Shown in pieces: positions 1 through 7,888 of a stretch of 7,888 nt of DNA. The DNA is from Desulfobacteraceae bacterium UBA5852 (GTDB lineage: Bacteria; Desulfobacterota; Desulfobacteria; Desulfobacterales; UBA5852). Location: assembly GCA_002432195.1 (NCBI GenBank), contig DJGG01000278.1, forward strand, positions 1,679-9,566. Reading direction: 5' to 3'. The notes under the pieces were generated by a model. The model searched no databases. It worked only from the letters and a program-made list of their open reading frames with translations, and had not been told where the DNA came from. The position numbers and the translations under genes are program-made. The stretch's first letter is position 1, and every line of letters begins with the position of its first letter.

Positions 1-1212
1 AGCGAAACCCCGGCCATAGCCGACCCGCCCCTCCAGCGCCACGAAAAGCCCCATCAAAGGAGGAATGGCAAATCCGCCGAAGGCCCCCAGCCCCCCCACG
101 ATACCCGCGGCTCCCCCTACGGCCGCCGGCGTGTAGGTGGGCACCAGCTTGAACACCGCGGCGTTGGCCGCGCCCATGCCGGCGGCCAGGAGCATCTGAC
201 CCACCAGGGCCAGGGCCATCGATTCCAGGCTGGTGAGCATGATCAGCGCGCCGCAGGCCACCACGACAAAAGCCGCGAGCACCACCCGCTCCCCCCCCAG
301 GCGATCGGCGGCCATCCCCCCCGCCACCCGCAGCAGGCTGCAGGACAGGGAGTAGAGGGCCGTGAGCCCCCCGGCGGCCACCAGGCTGGCCCCGAACAGC
401 TCGGACCAGTAGGTGGGCAGCCAGATCGTCAGCGCGATGAAGCCCCCGAAGCTCACGAAATAAAAATAGGTCAGCACCCAGGTGCGCCAGTCGGCCCCGG
501 CCTTGCGGATGGAGTCCAGGGCCTTGCCGGAGGGGATCAGCTCCTCACCGCAGGCCAGCAGCAAGGCCTCGGGATCGATGGCCAGGCCCATGGCGCGATA
601 CTGGAAATACGGCGCGTCCTTCATGCGCAGGGCCACCAGCAGCCAGAGCAGCAGCAGGAGCGCGAGCCAGATCACGTAGGAGCGCGTGAAGCCCAGGGCC
701 ACCACCATCCCCGGCAGCACCAGGGCGAAGATCCCCGGGGCCAGGTTGCCCAATCCGCCGTAAAGCGCCAGGGCCGTGCCCTGCCGGCGCTGGGGATACC
801 AGTAGCTCACCGAGGGGATGCCCACCGAAAAAACCGCGATCCCGCAGCCGCAGAGCGTGCCTCCCAGGAGGAAAAGCGGGTAGAGCGAGGCCCCCGGGGC
901 CTCGCCGCGGCTGAAGAGCCACGTTATGAGGGCAACACCCCCCGCCGCCAGGCCCAGGAGGATCAGGATGGGCCGCTTGCCCCCCATGCGGTCCACCATG
1001 GCGCCGAAGGGAATCCGCAGCAGCGACCCCGTGAGGGCCGGGCTGGCCGCCAGCAGGGCCATCAGCAGGGGGTCCACGGCCATGGCGGCCTTGAGGCGGG
1101 AAACGATGGGGCCGAAGGCCGACACCCCGGCGAAGCCGCCGAAAAAGGCCAGGGTGGTCCAGACCAGGGCGGCCCGGGGACTGGAGGTGGCGTGACAGAC
1201 GTTGGTGGTCAT
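1..1212 (-). CDS. narK: NarK-family nitrate/nitrite transporter, C-terminus cut by window edge
   Basis: Inner-membrane major facilitator of the nitrate/nitrite porter (NNP) family, expected to import nitrate and/or export nitrite for the reductase encoded upstream. The reading frame is open from ATG at 1212 to base 1, giving 404 residues; probably only the last membrane helix and tail are missing. About eleven hydrophobic segments are visible. The two substrate-site arginines of the family are present: R66 in SLLRIPFG and R295 in SLLRVAGG, each followed by an MFS loop motif (DRMGGKR, DRLGGER). Both glycine-rich nitrate-signature segments are present, YGGLGNLAPG near 151-160 and GGAAGIVGGLGAFGG near 366-380. 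The central loop (about 197-243) is short, which fits the single-domain type I (NarK1-like) form rather than a NarK1-NarK2 fusion. A GAGGAGG Shine-Dalgarno lies 5 nt before ATG. It is the last visible gene of the operon. The split between nitrate/proton symport and nitrate/nitrite antiport cannot be read from the sequence. Confidence 0.93.
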   Translation of the reverse strand, partial: MTTNVCHATSSPRAALVWTTLAFFGGFAGVSAFGPIVSRLKAAMAVDPLLMALLAASPALTGSLLRIPFGAMVDRMGGKRPILILLGLAAGGVALITWLFSRGEAPGASLYPLFLLGGTLCGCGIAVFSVGIPSVSYWYPQRRQGTALALYGGLGNLAPGIFALVLPGMVVALGFTRSYVIWLALLLLLWLLVALRMKDAPYFQYRAMGLAIDPEALLLACGEELIPSGKALDSIRKAGADWRTWVLTYFYFVSFGGFIALTIWLPTYWSELFGASLVAAGGLTALYSLSCSLLRVAGGMAADRLGGERVVLAAFVVVACGALIMLTSLESMALALVGQMLLAAGMGAANAAVFKLVPTYTPAAVGGAAGIVGGLGAFGGFAIPPLMGLFVALEGRVGYGRGFA

Positions 1213-1228
1213 GGGGGCCTCCTCGCCG

Positions 1229-1256
1229 GGATGCCGGCCTCAGGCTTCCGGCACCC
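1229..1256 (-). other. Intercistronic RNA hairpin at the narI stop codon
   Basis: On the transcribed strand GGGTGCCGG (1256-1248) can pair over 9 bp, with one G-U, with CCGGCATCC (1237-1229). The loop is 10 nt and contains the narI stop codon. The 3' arm ends just before the narK Shine-Dalgarno. There is no U-rich tract after it, so it is not a standard intrinsic terminator. It could act as an mRNA stability, processing or coupling element, or be a chance product of GC-rich sequence. Confidence 0.4.
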
Positions 1257-1914
1257 GCCGCCGGAACACCAGGGGGGCGCGGACGAAATAGGTCACCGGC
1301 GCGCTCCAGATGTGCACCAGGCGGCTGAAGGGGGAATAGGCCAGCAGCGCCAGGGCCGTGAGCACGTGCACCTTGTAGCTCACGGGCACCGGGCCCATCA
1401 GGGCGGCCTCGGGGGTGAAGGTGACGATCCCCCGGATCCAGGGCGCCAGGGTGTCGAGCACGTTGTAGTGGCCGAAAACCACGTTGAAGAGCCCGACCGC
1501 GATCACCAGGGTGAGCGCCCCCAGGGTCACCCGGTCGTTCATGCTCCCGGCGGCCCGCACCCGGCGGTCGGTGAGCCTCCGCCGGAGCAGCAGGAGCACC
1601 CCTGCCAGGGCCGCGATGCCCACCGCGAGCCCCGACCAGTAGGCCACCGCCATGTGGGCCCGGGCATCGAAACCCACCCGGTCGAACCACGCCTGGGGGA
1701 TCAGAAGGCCCCCGGCGTGCCCCCCCAGGGTGCCGAGCATCCCCCAATGAAAGAGGGTGGATCCCGCCCAGAGGGATTTCTTCTCCAGGAATTCACTGGA
1801 GCGGGCGTTCCAGCCGAAGCGGTCGGTGACGTAGCGGTAGGCGTGCCCCACCACGAAAACGGTGAGACACAGGTAGGGGTAGACGGTGTAGAGCAGCTCA
1901 TCCGCGAGGTTCAT
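1240..1914 (-). CDS. narI: Respiratory nitrate reductase gamma subunit (diheme cytochrome b)
   Basis: Membrane subunit of NarGHI: oxidises quinol and sends electrons inward through two b-type hemes to NarH. The product is 224 residues, against 225 in E. coli, with five hydrophobic segments near 5-28, 50-72, 88-110, 127-150 and 180-200. Heme-ligand histidines are all present: H56 (STLFHWG), H66 (GGHAGG), H183 (KVHVL) and H201 (RLVHIWS), with the conserved SPFSRLVHIWS stretch near the C-terminus. The start is ATG at 1914, preceded by a near-perfect Shine-Dalgarno (AAGGAGGT) 4 nt upstream, which lies inside the 3' end of narJ and encodes its final Glu-Glu-Gly-Gly. narI overlaps narJ by 17 nt, so translation is probably coupled. 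The strong site may offset the high demand for this membrane subunit, but that is inference. Confidence 0.97.
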   Translation of the reverse strand: MNLADELLYTVYPYLCLTVFVVGHAYRYVTDRFGWNARSSEFLEKKSLWAGSTLFHWGMLGTLGGHAGGLLIPQAWFDRVGFDARAHMAVAYWSGLAVGIAALAGVLLLLRRRLTDRRVRAAGSMNDRVTLGALTLVIAVGLFNVVFGHYNVLDTLAPWIRGIVTFTPEAALMGPVPVSYKVHVLTALALLAYSPFSRLVHIWSAPVTYFVRAPLVFRRRVPEA

Positions 1915-2458
1915 GGCGACCTCCTTCCTCCAACGGCTGCGCGGTCGCCGATGGCGGCCGCAGGGCCTCGACGCGCGCGAGCAGCGCCGCATAGACCGGG
2001 GCCTCCTGCGCCAGGCGCGGCCCCAGGGTCTTCAACCCTTCCAGGCAGCTCCAGACGAACTCCCGGTCCGGCGCCTGGGGGCAGACGGCCAGGAACTCCA
2101 GCATCAGGGGCAGGAAATCGGGCAGCTCTCCGTTGGCGCGCGCGTAGCCGGCCCCCCGGTAGGCCCGCTCCAGCCGCGCCAGGACCGCGGCCCGCTGCTC
2201 GCTGTCCCCCCAGAGGTGATGGGTCATGTCGAGGGTCGTGGACGGGCTCAGGTCAAAGGCCGCCGTGTAGCGGGCCGCGAGCTCCAGGGGCGGCAGGGCC
2301 GCCAATGCCTCCACGCCGGCCTGCAGCGCCTCCCGCCCCGCGGCGTCCGGTAGGCCGCGGGCGGCCTCCGCCAGCTCCGGCAGGGCCTCCCGGAAGGCGG
2401 CATCGGGGTATTGCAGCAGCAGGGCCAGCAGCTTGAGCTCCCTCTCCCGGGCCTCCAT
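1898..2458 (-). CDS. narJ: Nitrate reductase assembly chaperone NarJ (delta subunit)
   Basis: Cytoplasmic chaperone of the TorD/NarJ helical family. In known systems it binds the NarG N-terminus, holds NarGH back from the membrane and supports Mo-cofactor and Fe-S insertion; it is not part of the mature enzyme. The product is 186 residues. Family segments align with E. coli NarJ: LLQYPD (14-19), RYTAAFDLS near 63-71, HHLWGDSEQRA near 80-90, and ELPDFLPLMLEFLA at 111-124. It is about 50 residues shorter than E. coli NarJ (236), missing mainly the C-terminal tail. ATG at 2458 was chosen because the family similarity begins there, it follows the narH stop by 2 nt, and a GGAGGGAGA ribosome site lies in the end of narH. 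The frame remains open upstream, but that stretch overlaps narH and shows no family similarity. Confidence 0.95.
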   Translation of the reverse strand: MEARERELKLLALLLQYPDAAFREALPELAEAARGLPDAAGREALQAGVEALAALPPLELAARYTAAFDLSPSTTLDMTHHLWGDSEQRAAVLARLERAYRGAGYARANGELPDFLPLMLEFLAVCPQAPDREFVWSCLEGLKTLGPRLAQEAPVYAALLARVEALRPPSATAQPLEEGGRHEPRG

Positions 2459-2460
2459 GC

Positions 2461-3895
<1,435 letters not shown>

Positions 3896-3906
<11 letters not shown>

Positions 3907-6900
3907 ACCAGTCCACCTCCCCGGCCTTGCGCACCACGATCACCTCGTCGCGCTGGGCGCCGATGGGGCCGTAGTAGTTGAACCCGTAGCTCAACTGGGC
4001 GTAGCCGCCGATCATGTGGGTGGGCTTCACCAGGATCCGGGTGACGGAGTTGTGGGTGCCCCCCCGCTGGCCCGAAAGACGCGAGCCCGGCGTGTTGATG
4101 AGCCGCTCCTGGGCATGGTACATGAAAGCCTTGCCCGGCGGGATGCGCGGGCTCACCACGGCCTTGGCCATCACCACCCCGTTGACGTTGAAGCACTCCA
4201 GCCAGTCGTTGTCCCGCACCCCGATGCGCTCGGCGTCCGCGTCGTTCACCCAGATGGCTTCCCCCCCCCGGAAGAGGGTCAGCATGGTGAGGGTGTCCGA
4301 ATAGGTGCTGTGGATGGACCACTTGGAGTGGGGCGTCAGGTAGTTGAGCACCAGCTCCTGGCCCGGATCCCGGGCCACGTCCGTGGAGCCCAGGGCCTGC
4401 AGGTCCAGCGGCGGGCGGTAGAGGGGCAGGTGCTCGCCGAAGTCCCGCATCCAGGGGTGGTCCTGGTAGAACTGGGCCCGGCCGGTGAGCGTCCGGAAGG
4501 GGATGCGCTCCTCGATGTTGATGACGAAGGGGGAGTAGCGCCGCTCCTCGGATTCGATGCCGCTCCAGACTGGCGTGGTGATGATCTTGCGGGGCTGGGC
4601 GCAGATGTCGTCGAAGCTGAAGCGCTCCCCCTCCCGCCGCCGGCTCAGGTGCTGGAGCGCCAACCCCGTGCGCTTCTCCAGGCCCTCCCAGGCCTTCACC
4701 GCCGTGGCCCCGTTGGTTTCCGGGGCCAGCGCCAGGATGGCCTCGGCCACGTCCCGGCCCGTCTCCAGGCGCGGCCGGCCCCGGGTGGGGCCCTCCGCCG
4801 CCACGGTCCCGAGCTTCTCGGCCAGCAGGGCCGTCTCCTCCCCCGCCTTCCAGACCACCCCCTTGGAGCCTACCCCCAGTGAGGCGGCCAGCGGCCCCAG
4901 GGCGGTCATTTTCGCGTAAATCGCGGCGTAATCCCGGGTCACCACGGTGAGGTTGGGCAGCGTGCGCCCCGGGACGGCCTCGGTCTCCCCCCGGCGCCAG
5001 TCCCGCACCTCGGCCTGGGCGATCTCCCCCGGGCTGTCGTGGAGCAGCGGGGTCGCCACCAGGTCCTTGCAGGTCCCCAAACGGCGGCCGGCCAGGTCGG
5101 AGAAGACCCGGGCGATGGTCTTGAACTGCTCCCAGTTGGTGCGGCTCTCCCAGGGGGGATCGATGGCCGGCTGGAAGGGGTGGATGAAGGGGTGCATGTC
5201 GGTGGTGTTGAGGTCGTGCATCTCGTACCAGCCGGCCGCCGGCAGGGCCACGTCGGCGTACATGGCGCTGGTGGACATGCGCAGCTCGAGGGTCACCAGG
5301 AGGTCGAGCTTGCCCTCGGGGGCCGGCTCCCGCCAGCGCACCTCCTCCGGCCGCGGGGAAGCCTCGGTGTTGAACACGGCGTTCTCCACCCCCAGGAGGT
5401 GCTTGAGGAAGTACTCGTGCCCCTTGCCGCTGGCCCCCAGGAGGTTGGCCCGCCAGAGGAAGAGCACCCGGGGGAAGTTCGCCGGGTGGTCGGGGTCCTC
5501 CATCGCAAAGCCCACCTCGCCGGACCGGATGCGCTCCGTGACCTGGGCCACGATGGCGGCATCGTCGGCGGCCCCGGCGGCCTCGGCCTCCCGGCAGAGG
5601 GCGAGCGGGCTGCGGTCGAACTGGGGATAGGACGGCAGCCACCCCAGGCGGGCCGCCAGGGCGTTGCAGTCGGCCATGTGGCGGGGCACGCGGCCCTCCG
5701 CCAGGGGCCAGAGGAGGCTCGCGGCACTCAGGTTGTCGTAGCGCCACTGGTCGGTGGCGAAGTAGTAGAAGGAGGTGCCGTTCTGCTGCCGGGGGGGGCG
5801 GCTCCAGTCCAGCCCGAAGGCCAGTTGGGACCAGGCCGCCTGGGGCCGCACCTTCTCCTGGCCCACGTAATGGGCCCAGCCGCCGCCGTTGACCCCCTGG
5901 CAGCCGCAGAGGGTGGTGAGGCCGATGACGGCCCGGTAGATCATGTCGCTGTGATACCAGTGGTTGGTGCCGGCCCCCAGGAAGATCATGGACTTGCCCC
6001 GGGTGCGGGCGGCGTTCTCGGCGAACTCCCGCGCCACCCGGATGGCGTCCGCCCGGGGGACGCCGGTGACGGCCTCCTGCCAGGCGGGGGTGTAGGGGCG
6101 GAGGTCGTCGTAGTCCGCGGCGGCCCCGCTCTCCGGCGGGGTCTCCGGCCGCCGCACCCCCAGGTGGGCCGCCAGGAGGTCGAAGACCGTGGCCACCACG
6201 AGATCCCCTCCGGAGGCGGCGATCCGCTTCACCGGCACGGCGGCCGTGAGGGTCTGGGGGCCGCCGGGAGCGAAGAGGGGGAAGGCGACCCTCTCCCAGG
6301 CGTCCGGCCCGGCCGCCAGGCTCAACTGGGGGTCCACGGGGGCGCCGTCGGCCTCGGGCTTCAGGTTCCAGCGCCCCTCCTCGCTCCAGCGGAACCCGAT
6401 GCTGCCGTTGGGCACCCGCAGATCCCCGGTGGCCGCGTCCCGCACCACGGTCTTCCAGGCGGCATGCGGAGTCTCCACCCCCAGGTCCGCGGCCCGCAGG
6501 AAGCGCCCGGGCGCGCGCCCCCCCTCCCGGGGCTCCAGCACCACGAGGAAGGGCAGGTCCGTGAAGGCCTTGGCGTAGCCGGTGAAATAGGGCTCGGGCC
6601 GGTCGATGTAGCATTCCTGCAGGATCACGTGGGTCATGGCCTGGGCCAGGGCCGCGTCGGTGCCGGCCCGGGCCGGAAGCCAGGTGTCGGCGAACTTCAC
6701 GTACTCCGCGTAGTCCGGCGCCACGGCGGCCACGCGTGCCCCGCGGTAGCGCGCCTCGGTGAAGAAGTGGGCGTCCGGGGTGCGGGTCATGGGGAGGTTG
6801 GTGCCCCAGACGATCATGTAGCCGGCCTCGTACCAGTCCGCGCTTTCGGGGACGTCGGTCTGCTCCCCCCAGATCTGGGGGGAAGCCGGCGGAAGATCGC

Positions 6901-7588
6901 AGTACCAGTCGTAGAAGCTGATGAGCGAGCCGCCGATCAGGGACAGGAAGCGGGCGCCGGCGGCGTAGCAGACCATGGACATGGCCGGGATGGGGGTGAA
7001 GCCGAAGACCCGGTCCGGCCCGTGGGTCTCGATGGTGTGCACCAGGGAGGCGGCCACCAGCGTGGCGGCCTCCTCCCAGTCCACCCGCACGAAACCCCCC
7101 TTGCCCCGGGCGCGCTGGTAGGCGCGGCGGCGCTCCGGGTCCTCCACGATGCGCTTCCAGGCCGCCACCGGATCCCCGTCGTGGTCCTTCAGGGCCGCCC
7201 GCCACATGGCGAGGAGCGTCCCCCGCACCAAGGGATATTTGAGGCGCACCGGGCTGTAGGTGTACCAGGAGTAGGTGGCCCCCCGGGGGCAGCCCCGGGG
7301 CTCGTGGTTGGGGAAGCCCTCCCCGCAAGCCGGGTAGTCCGTGGCCTGGGTCTCCCAGACCAGGATTCCGTCCTTGACGTGCACCTCCCAGGAGCAGGAG
7401 CCCGTGCAGTTCACCCCGTGGGTGGAGCGGACCTTTTTATCGAACTGCCAGCGGCGGCGGTAGAAGGCTTCCCACTCCCGCTGGCCGCAGCGCTCCTCGG
7501 CCCAGCCCCCGGCCAGGGTGGCCTCCCGGCAGCCGCCGGAGACGGGTCGCAGGAAGCGGAGCTTGCGGTAGATGGACGCCATGGGCAT
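3896..7588 (-). CDS. narG: Respiratory nitrate reductase alpha (catalytic) subunit
   Basis: Mo-bisMGD subunit that reduces nitrate to nitrite on the cytoplasmic face; DMSO-reductase superfamily. The product is 1230 residues (E. coli 1247). The FS0 cluster ligands are H57, C61, C65 and C100 (HGVNCTGSC, then RGCPRG). The Mo ligand is D231 in WYCDLPPASP. Other clear landmarks are GEQTDVPESADW (241-252), PNGSIGFRW, NHWYH, GGGWAHYVGQEK, SDMHPFIHP-like TDMHPFIHP, and a C-terminal cofactor-binding domain from about 1079 (LTPHSKWSIHSTYSD, GGTHNSVTR, GGYAQLSYGFNYYG). The N-terminus has YRRRWQF at 43-49, a remnant twin-arginine motif, with no hydrophobic core after it, so the protein should stay cytoplasmic. 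ATG at 7588 sits 5 nt after GAGGAGG; ATG at 7582 (spacing 11) is a possible alternative and aligns equally well with family N-termini. Nitrite oxidoreductases of the cytoplasmic type are close relatives; the FNR-type promoter favours a reductase. Confidence 0.98.
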
Positions 7589-7726
7589 GAGGGCCTCCTC
7601 GGGGGCTTGGAGGTGAGGTGGGCAGAGCGCGCAGATGGGCAGGGCAAGGGCACCGGGGGGATGGGATGGCAATCACGGCAGGAGCGGGCTCCGGCACCCG
7701 GCCAGTATCTGGGGATCTGCGCAACC
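7589..7726 (-). other. Inferred narG 5' untranslated leader with nested inverted repeats
   Basis: About 138 nt lie between the inferred transcription start and the narG ATG. On the RNA strand, GCGCAGAT (7722-7715) is perfectly complementary to ATCTGCGC (7636-7629). Nested within, GGGTGCCGG (7699-7691) can pair with CCGGTGCCC (7656-7648) over 9 bp including two G-U wobbles. A small CCAG-ATA-CTGG hairpin (7712-7702) lies between the two 5' arms. The outer arm would begin about 4 nt from the RNA 5' end. The start site is inferred only from promoter spacing. No riboswitch class is recognisable, and part of the pairing may simply reflect high GC. Confidence 0.4.
7594..7613 (-). promoter_or_regulatory. 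narG Shine-Dalgarno, possibly held in a small hairpin
   Basis: GAGGAGG at 7600-7594 is followed by CCCTC and ATG at 7588, which decides the narG start. Just upstream, CCTCC (7613-7609) can pair with GGAGG (7598-7594) across a 10-nt loop, so the site may be partly masked. A five-pair GC-rich stem of this kind is plausible but weak evidence by itself. Confidence 0.5.
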
Positions 7727-7732
7727 GGCTGG

Positions 7733-7738
7733 AGGATA
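7733..7738 (-). promoter_or_regulatory. Putative narG promoter -10 element
   Basis: TATCCT on the minus strand (7738-7733) matches TATAAT at four of six positions. If it is the -10 hexamer, transcription starts near 7726 and the upstream FNR-type dyad is centred at -41.5, the classic position for class II activation by FNR-family proteins. No good -35 is visible, as expected when the activator site covers that position. The alternative TTTAAT at 7751-7746 would put the dyad at about -28.5, where it could not activate in this way. Confidence 0.5.
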
Positions 7739-7760
7739 CGCGACAATTAAACCCAATTCA

Positions 7761-7774
7761 TTGACCCAAGTCAA
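7761..7774. promoter_or_regulatory. FNR/ANR/FixK-type binding site upstream of narG
   Basis: The sequence TTGAC-CCAA-GTCAA is a perfect dyad close to the FNR consensus TTGAT-N4-ATCAA and to variants used by ANR, DNR and FixK proteins. It lies in a short AT-rich island within very GC-rich DNA, upstream of a gene set that these regulators control in many bacteria. This predicts induction of the operon under low oxygen. Which family member binds cannot be told from the site, and the regulator is not encoded in the window. Confidence 0.8.
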
Positions 7775-7808
7775 GGAGATGAATCCCACCCAACGGCATC
7801 AGACGACG

Positions 7809-7832
7809 CGGAATTTTTCCCGGATAATTCCG
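7809..7832. repeat. Inverted repeat CGGAATT-N10-AATTCCG, possible operator
   Basis: Two perfect 7-bp arms (7809-7815 and 7826-7832) are separated by 10 bp. The dyad centre is 53 bp upstream of the FNR-type dyad centre, about five helical turns, and near -94.5 from the inferred start. This is a plausible site for a second dimeric regulator acting with the FNR-family protein. No known regulator consensus is recognised with confidence. Confidence 0.4.
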
Positions 7833-7871
7833 GCACACGGCATGCTGGACCGAGGGCCCCGGCTATCAGCC

Positions 7872-7880
7872 TGTGGATAA
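7872..7880 (-). promoter_or_regulatory. DnaA-box-like 9-mer TTATCCACA
   Basis: The minus strand reads TTATCCACA, identical to the high-affinity DnaA box consensus. It is single within the window and only 8 bp from the right edge, so clustering cannot be judged. It may be a chance match, a dispersed DnaA site, or the edge of a larger DnaA-binding region. Confidence 0.35.
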
Positions 7881-7888
7881 ACAAGCAT

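Larger units (their letters stand above)
7739..7888. other. Non-coding upstream control region
   Basis: This stretch upstream of the inferred narG start has no convincing gene on either strand. About 7741-7790 is clearly lower in GC (roughly 44%) than the coding DNA. It holds the FNR-type dyad, an AATTG pair 10 bp apart (7758-7754 and 7748-7744 on the minus strand), a further dyad at 7809-7832 and a DnaA-box-like 9-mer. By eye I find no consensus NarL/NarP heptamer (TACYYMT) on either strand. The region may continue into a divergent gene or the intergenic DNA of an upstream operon beyond the edge. Confidence 0.6.

Noticed and set aside
7589..7672. N-terminal extension of NarG starting at a TTG at 7672
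   Set aside because: The added residues are low-complexity and proline-rich with no similarity to NarG N-termini, TTG has no clear ribosome site, and ATG at 7588 has GAGGAGG at good spacing.
7681..7692. GGAGCGGGCTCC short palindrome in the narG leader
   Set aside because: As a hairpin the loop is very small and the stem only 4-5 bp; short GC palindromes like this are common here.
5039..7750. Very long open frame (about 900 codons) on the plus strand opposite narG, with similar long frames opposite narH and narK
   Set aside because: They run antisense to well-supported genes in very GC-rich DNA, where the lack of AT-rich stop codons opens shadow frames. Their translations are Gly/Pro/Arg/Ala/Val-rich with no recognisable family motif.
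7744..7758. AATTG direct repeat with a 10-bp period between the FNR-type dyad and the -10
   Set aside because: The units are only 5 bp, match no regulator consensus I know, and lie in a short AT-rich stretch where such repeats are easy to find.
7779..7880. Small plus-strand frame of 33 codons beginning just after AAGGAG
   Set aside because: The ribosome-like motif directly abuts the ATG with no spacing, the frame overlaps the dyad and DnaA-like site, and the peptide resembles nothing recognisable.

Overview
This window is a respiratory nitrate reductase operon read entirely from the minus strand (right to left): narG, narH, narJ, narI, then a nitrate/nitrite transporter gene of the NarK family that runs off the left edge. 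I see no mobile element, tRNA, rRNA, CRISPR array or unknown gene cluster. The coding region is very GC-rich, with third positions dominated by G and C. The subunits resemble the proteobacterial cytoplasmic-facing NarGHI type closely enough to place the cofactor ligands. Together with an FNR-type site upstream, this suggests a high-GC, facultatively anaerobic or denitrifying bacterium, most likely a pseudomonadote. The genus cannot be fixed from this sequence, and a Thermus-like or other lineage is not excluded.

Layout from right to left: 7589-7888 is non-coding. It holds a short AT-rich island with a perfect TTGAC-N4-GTCAA dyad (7761-7774), a -10-like TATCCT placed so that the dyad is centred at -41.5, an upstream 7-bp dyad (7809-7832), and a perfect DnaA-box 9-mer near the edge (7872-7880). 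The inferred leader of about 138 nt contains nested inverted repeats, and the narG Shine-Dalgarno can pair with a CCTCC just upstream. The genes then follow tightly: narG and narH overlap by 11 nt, narH and narJ are 2 nt apart, narJ and narI overlap by 17 nt, and narI and narK are separated by 27 nt beside a 9-bp hairpin with no U-tract.

How it works, from family knowledge: NarI takes electrons from quinol on its two b hemes. NarH passes them through one [3Fe-4S] and three [4Fe-4S] clusters. NarG reduces nitrate to nitrite at Mo-bisMGD on the cytoplasmic side. NarJ is the assembly chaperone, and the NarK homologue would bring nitrate in and/or export nitrite. All expected Fe-S, heme and Mo ligands are visible and every reading frame is intact, so the operon looks functional.

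The system itself is well known. The points worth a second look are in the control region and RNA structure, plus some gene-level details: a short NarJ, a triple arginine in the NarG N-terminus, narK as the last gene, and G/C tracts of 8-9 nt.
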